Shown here in pieces: positions 7,240-9,335 of a DNA stretch of 9,335 bases. Each line of letters opens with the position of its first letter. Position 1 is the first letter of the stretch. The DNA is from JBLHGU01 sp047615875 (GTDB lineage Bacteria; Pseudomonadota; Gammaproteobacteria; Arenicellales; CAJQKF01), in contig JBLHGU010000205.1 of the NCBI GenBank assembly GCA_047615875.1, positions 1-9,335 of the forward strand. Reading direction: 5' to 3'. The notes beneath the pieces are model-generated. The model was given only the letters and a program-made list of their open reading frames with translations. It did not search any database and had not been told where the DNA came from. The position numbers and the translations under genes are program-made.

Positions 7240-7750
7240 TTGATAGGTTCTGTCTTACTATCTGGCTTTGCTCAAGTAAAGTAAGTAGTGCTGCGGCGGC
7301 CAGCAAAAAAAGCGAAACCAGGATGGGTAGAAATGCCCACCAATGAGGCACCTGCAAAATTGCCGTGGTGTAGTCATAATCTTTTTGATCGAGCATGCCG
7401 AGCCACATACGCCACAACAGCAATGAACCAAATACTAGTGCGACAAGAGACCCAACAAGAGTCAATACAGCTATGTTGCGGGGCGATGCGTTGGCGGTAA
7501 ATATGTCGGCCGTGACATTGCTATAGGTAAGTTGGCAATAAGGGAGAAAAGCAAAAGCTGAAATACAAACACCCATTTCCGATAACTCGAAGTCACCGGG
7601 AAAAGGCCTACCAAGTAAAGCACCACCGGCAACTGATATTACGTTGACCAGAACTACAACCAGCATTAAACAACCACCAGCCAGCGCCCAACCAGTAATG
7701 GCACCGCGCACCAGAGCGGTAAGCCCGGTGCGCGATGAGACATCTTCCAT
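7232..7750 (-). CDS. dctQ: TRAP transporter small permease subunit (DctQ family)
   Basis: This is a 172-residue four-helix inner-membrane protein, the small membrane partner of the large TRAP permease. Hydrophobic segments lie at about 18-43, 58-74, 92-116 and 135-159. Family-typical elements are PGDFELSEMG (51-60, the conserved acidic stretch before helix 2) and QVPHWWAFLPILV (133-145) at the start of helix 4. I place the start at the ATG at 7750; a TTG one codon upstream at 7753 is the only other option and looks less likely. It starts 9 bases after the binding-protein stop and overlaps the large permease gene by 8 bases, so all three should be on one message. Sequence divergence is high in this family, so identity rests on the helix pattern, the two motifs and above all the position between dctP and dctM. 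Confidence 0.92.
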   Translation of the reverse strand: MEDVSSRTGLTALVRGAITGWALAGGCLMLVVVLVNVISVAGGALLGRPFPGDFELSEMGVCISAFAFLPYCQLTYSNVTADIFTANASPRNIAVLTLVGSLVALVFGSLLLWRMWLGMLDQKDYDYTTAILQVPHWWAFLPILVSLFLLAAAALLTLLEQSQIVRQNLSNG

Positions 7751-7759
7751 CAATAATTA

Positions 7760-8791
7760 TTATTTTGAGTGTTTAGCAATTAGCTTGCGAGCCTGATCAA
7801 CCAGTGCCTGGCCATCAATGCCCTTGGTGGCAACTTCAGCAATCCAACGATCAACTACAGGAGCCAATGCGGCATCAAAGGCTGCTGTTTCTTCTTCGCT
7901 GAGAACAATGTGCTTGTTACCGGATTTAACTGCGAGGCCAATACCAAAGTCATCGCCTGCGCGCCAAATCTCACCAACCTTACCCCACCAGTCAGCACCG
8001 GAAGCATCCATAAATGCCTTCTGGATATCTGCAGGTAGACCTTCCCAACGAGCGCCATTCATGGAAACCTGGAATGTAGTCGTACCGAATCGAGCCATGT
8101 TGGCACCTTCAATCTGATACTCGGTCTGCTCCTGGATTTTTAAGGGTGGAATAATTTCCCAGGGGATAAACGCGCCATCAACAACTTTCTTTGATAAAGC
8201 CTGGGGCAGTGCAGGCACTGGCATGGCCACTGGAGCCGCTCCTAATGCCTCAATAATCCAGGCACCGGTGCGAGTCGGAATACGCATTTTCAAACCTTCC
8301 AGGTCAGAGGGTTTACGCACCTCTTTATCAACCATATGGATAGCCTGACCGGCGTGTACATGCAAGAACATAACCTTTACACCCTTGTATTCCTGCTCTA
8401 ACTCGCTAGCAAACATTTCCTGCATAGCTAAATTAGTGGCAACCGGGTCGTTCACATAAACGGTGGGTAGCTCAAAAACTTCGGTACGTGGAAACAGTCC
8501 TGGTGTGTAACCATTCACTGTCCAGACAATGTCTACCACGCCATCTCTAGCTTGTTGAATCAGCTCTGGTGGCTTGCCACCCAACGACATGGAAGGAAAT
8601 AGTTCGATCTTGACGCGTCCACCGGAGTTTTCCTCAACAGTTTTTGCCCAGGGTGCCAACATCTGGCTATGCGCGGGTGCTTTAGGAGACAACAGATGAT
8701 GTAGCTTGAATTCAAACTCTGCAGCTAGAATTGACAAGGGAGCGGCAGCAAGCAATGTGCCGGCTACTACCATGGGTATAAATCGTTTCAT
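7760..8791 (-). CDS. dctP: TRAP transporter periplasmic substrate-binding protein (DctP family)
   Basis: This is a 343-residue exported solute-binding protein. Residues 1-24 form a Sec signal peptide (Lys2-Arg3, a hydrophobic core rich in Ala and Leu, then SILAA), with cleavage likely before EFEFKL. The mature protein follows the DctP pattern: HHLLSPKAPAH early, WAKTVEENSGGRVKIELFPSMSLGG at 48-72, DIVWTVNGYTPGLFP at 87-101, and DLEGLKMRIP at 163-172 with Arg170 in the position that binds the ligand carboxylate. PVPALPQALSKKVVDGAF follows at 191-208. These features point to an organic anion with a carboxylate. W211 and E212 after the DGAFIP stretch could line the pocket, but the ligand cannot be named. 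It is the first gene of the dctPQM unit, with AGGAG seven bases before the ATG. No confident promoter was seen in the divergent region. Confidence 0.94.
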   Translation of the reverse strand: MKRFIPMVVAGTLLAAAPLSILAAEFEFKLHHLLSPKAPAHSQMLAPWAKTVEENSGGRVKIELFPSMSLGGKPPELIQQARDGVVDIVWTVNGYTPGLFPRTEVFELPTVYVNDPVATNLAMQEMFASELEQEYKGVKVMFLHVHAGQAIHMVDKEVRKPSDLEGLKMRIPTRTGAWIIEALGAAPVAMPVPALPQALSKKVVDGAFIPWEIIPPLKIQEQTEYQIEGANMARFGTTTFQVSMNGARWEGLPADIQKAFMDASGADWWGKVGEIWRAGDDFGIGLAVKSGNKHIVLSEEETAAFDAALAPVVDRWIAEVATKGIDGQALVDQARKLIAKHSK

Positions 8792-8798
8792 TGAACAA

Positions 8799-8803
8799 CT
8801 CCT
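8799..8803 (-). promoter_or_regulatory. Ribosome binding site of dctP
   Basis: The minus strand reads AGGAG, then seven bases, then ATG at 8791. This is a near-optimal site and fixes the start that gives a well-formed signal peptide. The binding protein is normally made in excess over the permeases, which fits the strong site here against the weak sites before dctQ and dctM. Confidence 0.75.
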
Positions 8804-8879
8804 ATTTTATAGTTGGGCACAGGCTTTGGGCCGTTGCTATTGTGTTATAGAAAAAATCTCAAATCCACAGAGAGCAGGA

Positions 8880-8902
8880 TATCCGGTATATTGCTTATCC
8901 GG
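8880..8902. repeat. Direct repeat TATCCGG x2 in the divergent dctP/MetE-like region
   Basis: TATCCGG occurs at 8880-8886 and again at 8896-8902, with a 16-base period, in the 182-base region between dctP and the MetE-like gene. The rest of that region is A/T-rich and holds no gene that I can see. A transcription factor could bind two such sites on nearly the same DNA face, but no regulator is identified. Confidence 0.3.
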
Positions 8903-8961
8903 GGAAATTAGAGGTTAACCCGTGTTGTAACGACTTGTCGACTAATAATATTTACATAGCC

Positions 8962-8968
8962 AGAGGAG
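8962..8968 (+). promoter_or_regulatory. Ribosome binding site of the MetE-like gene
   Basis: AGAGGAG ends 5 bases before the ATG at 8974, a strong site that confirms the start. A weak promoter-like pair, TTGTAA at 8925 and TAATAT at 8946, lies upstream but is spaced only 15 bases apart, so I do not claim it. Confidence 0.75.
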
Positions 8969-8973
8969 AAATC

Positions 8974-9335
8974 ATGTCCACCGCCCCTTATCGAGCCGAT
9001 CATGTCGGAAGTTTGTTACGCACCGACCCTGTAAAAGCCGCCCGCAAGGCCTGTCTTGAAGATCAGACTATGCCGGCAGACGAATTGACTGATATAGAGA
9101 ATGAAGGCATCCGCGAAGTTATTGCCATGCAGGAATCCGTGGGCTTAAAAGCGGTTACTGATGGCGAGTATCGCCGATCATTCTGGCACTATGACTTCAT
9201 GGGTGCTCTGGATGGACTTGATCTTGTTGAACGTGATGAGGGCGTGCAATTTGCCGGTGTAAAGCTTCGACCTATTTTTCCTACTATAAGTGGAAAACTG
9301 GATTTCCCAGATGATCATCCCATGCTGGAGCACTA
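8974..9335 (+). CDS. Cobalamin-independent methionine synthase-like protein (MetE C-domain/YxjG type), 3'-truncated
   Basis: About 120 N-terminal residues are visible and the reading frame runs off the window without a stop. The family usually has about 360-380 residues. It begins with ADHVGSLLR at 8-16, the conserved opening of the single-domain relatives of MetE. EGIREVIAMQESVGLKAVTDGEYRRSFWHYDF at 44-75 follows in family order, with Glu65-Tyr66-Arg67 and Trp71 in the usual places. Full-length MetE carries two such barrels; these single-barrel proteins resemble the catalytic C-terminal one. The zinc-binding His and Cys residues lie in the missing part, so catalytic competence cannot be judged. 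Members are thought to move a methyl group to homocysteine or a similar thiol, and the methyl donor is known for only a few. It is divergent from the TRAP operon, which may supply a substrate. Confidence 0.88.
   Translation, partial: MSTAPYRADHVGSLLRTDPVKAARKACLEDQTMPADELTDIENEGIREVIAMQESVGLKAVTDGEYRRSFWHYDFMGALDGLDLVERDEGVQFAGVKLRPIFPTISGKLDFPDDHPMLEH

Noticed and set aside
7818..8117. 99-codon plus-strand reading frame inside dctP
   Set aside because: It is antisense to a clear DctP gene, with no ribosome binding site and no domain.

Overview
The window looks like chromosomal DNA from a Gram-negative proteobacterium with mid-range GC. A gammaproteobacterium of aquatic or marine habit is my best guess. 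It rests on a PaaK that resembles the enterobacterial protein along its whole length, a three-gene TRAP uptake system with a Sec-exported binding protein, and a CxxCxxCC (YkgJ-type) protein. Taxonomy cannot be fixed from this much sequence. I saw no rRNA, tRNA, CRISPR array, insertion sequence or phage gene.

Layout, left to right. Positions 1-744 (+) hold the C-terminal two thirds of a PLP-dependent class I aminotransferase that begins before the window. A small cysteine-cluster protein follows at 808-1197 (+). A class I SAM-dependent methyltransferase lies convergent to it at 1243-2070 (-). A 230-base divergent region with two short symmetric elements separates the methyltransferase from a phenylacetate-CoA ligase (paaK, 2301-3593, +). 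Next on the same strand are a broken membrane diguanylate cyclase (3688-4448) and an amidase-signature hydrolase (4462-5859). The minus-strand block 5881-8791 is a compact TRAP transporter read in the order binding protein, small permease, large permease. Divergent from it, the start of a cobalamin-independent methionine synthase-like (MetE C-domain/YxjG-type) gene runs off the right edge from 8974 (+).

How the genes may work together. The TRAP block is clearly one transcription unit: the gaps are 9 bases and an 8-base overlap. Its substrate is unknown, but it is presumably an organic anion. PaaK activates phenylacetate to phenylacetyl-CoA. The nearby amidase could in principle release an aryl acid from an amide, and the aminotransferase could act on aromatic amino acids, but none of this is demonstrated and no other paa gene is in view. 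The TRAP and MetE-like genes share a 182-base intergenic region and may be co-regulated.

The clearest anomaly is the GGDEF gene. A frame-changing internal deletion of roughly 100 bases has removed the GG(D/E)EF signature and the region where the inhibitory RxxD site normally sits. The flanking N-terminal and C-terminal parts of the domain remain readable in two frames. Otherwise the window is ordinary metabolic and transport gene content. I did not find a convincing novel system.
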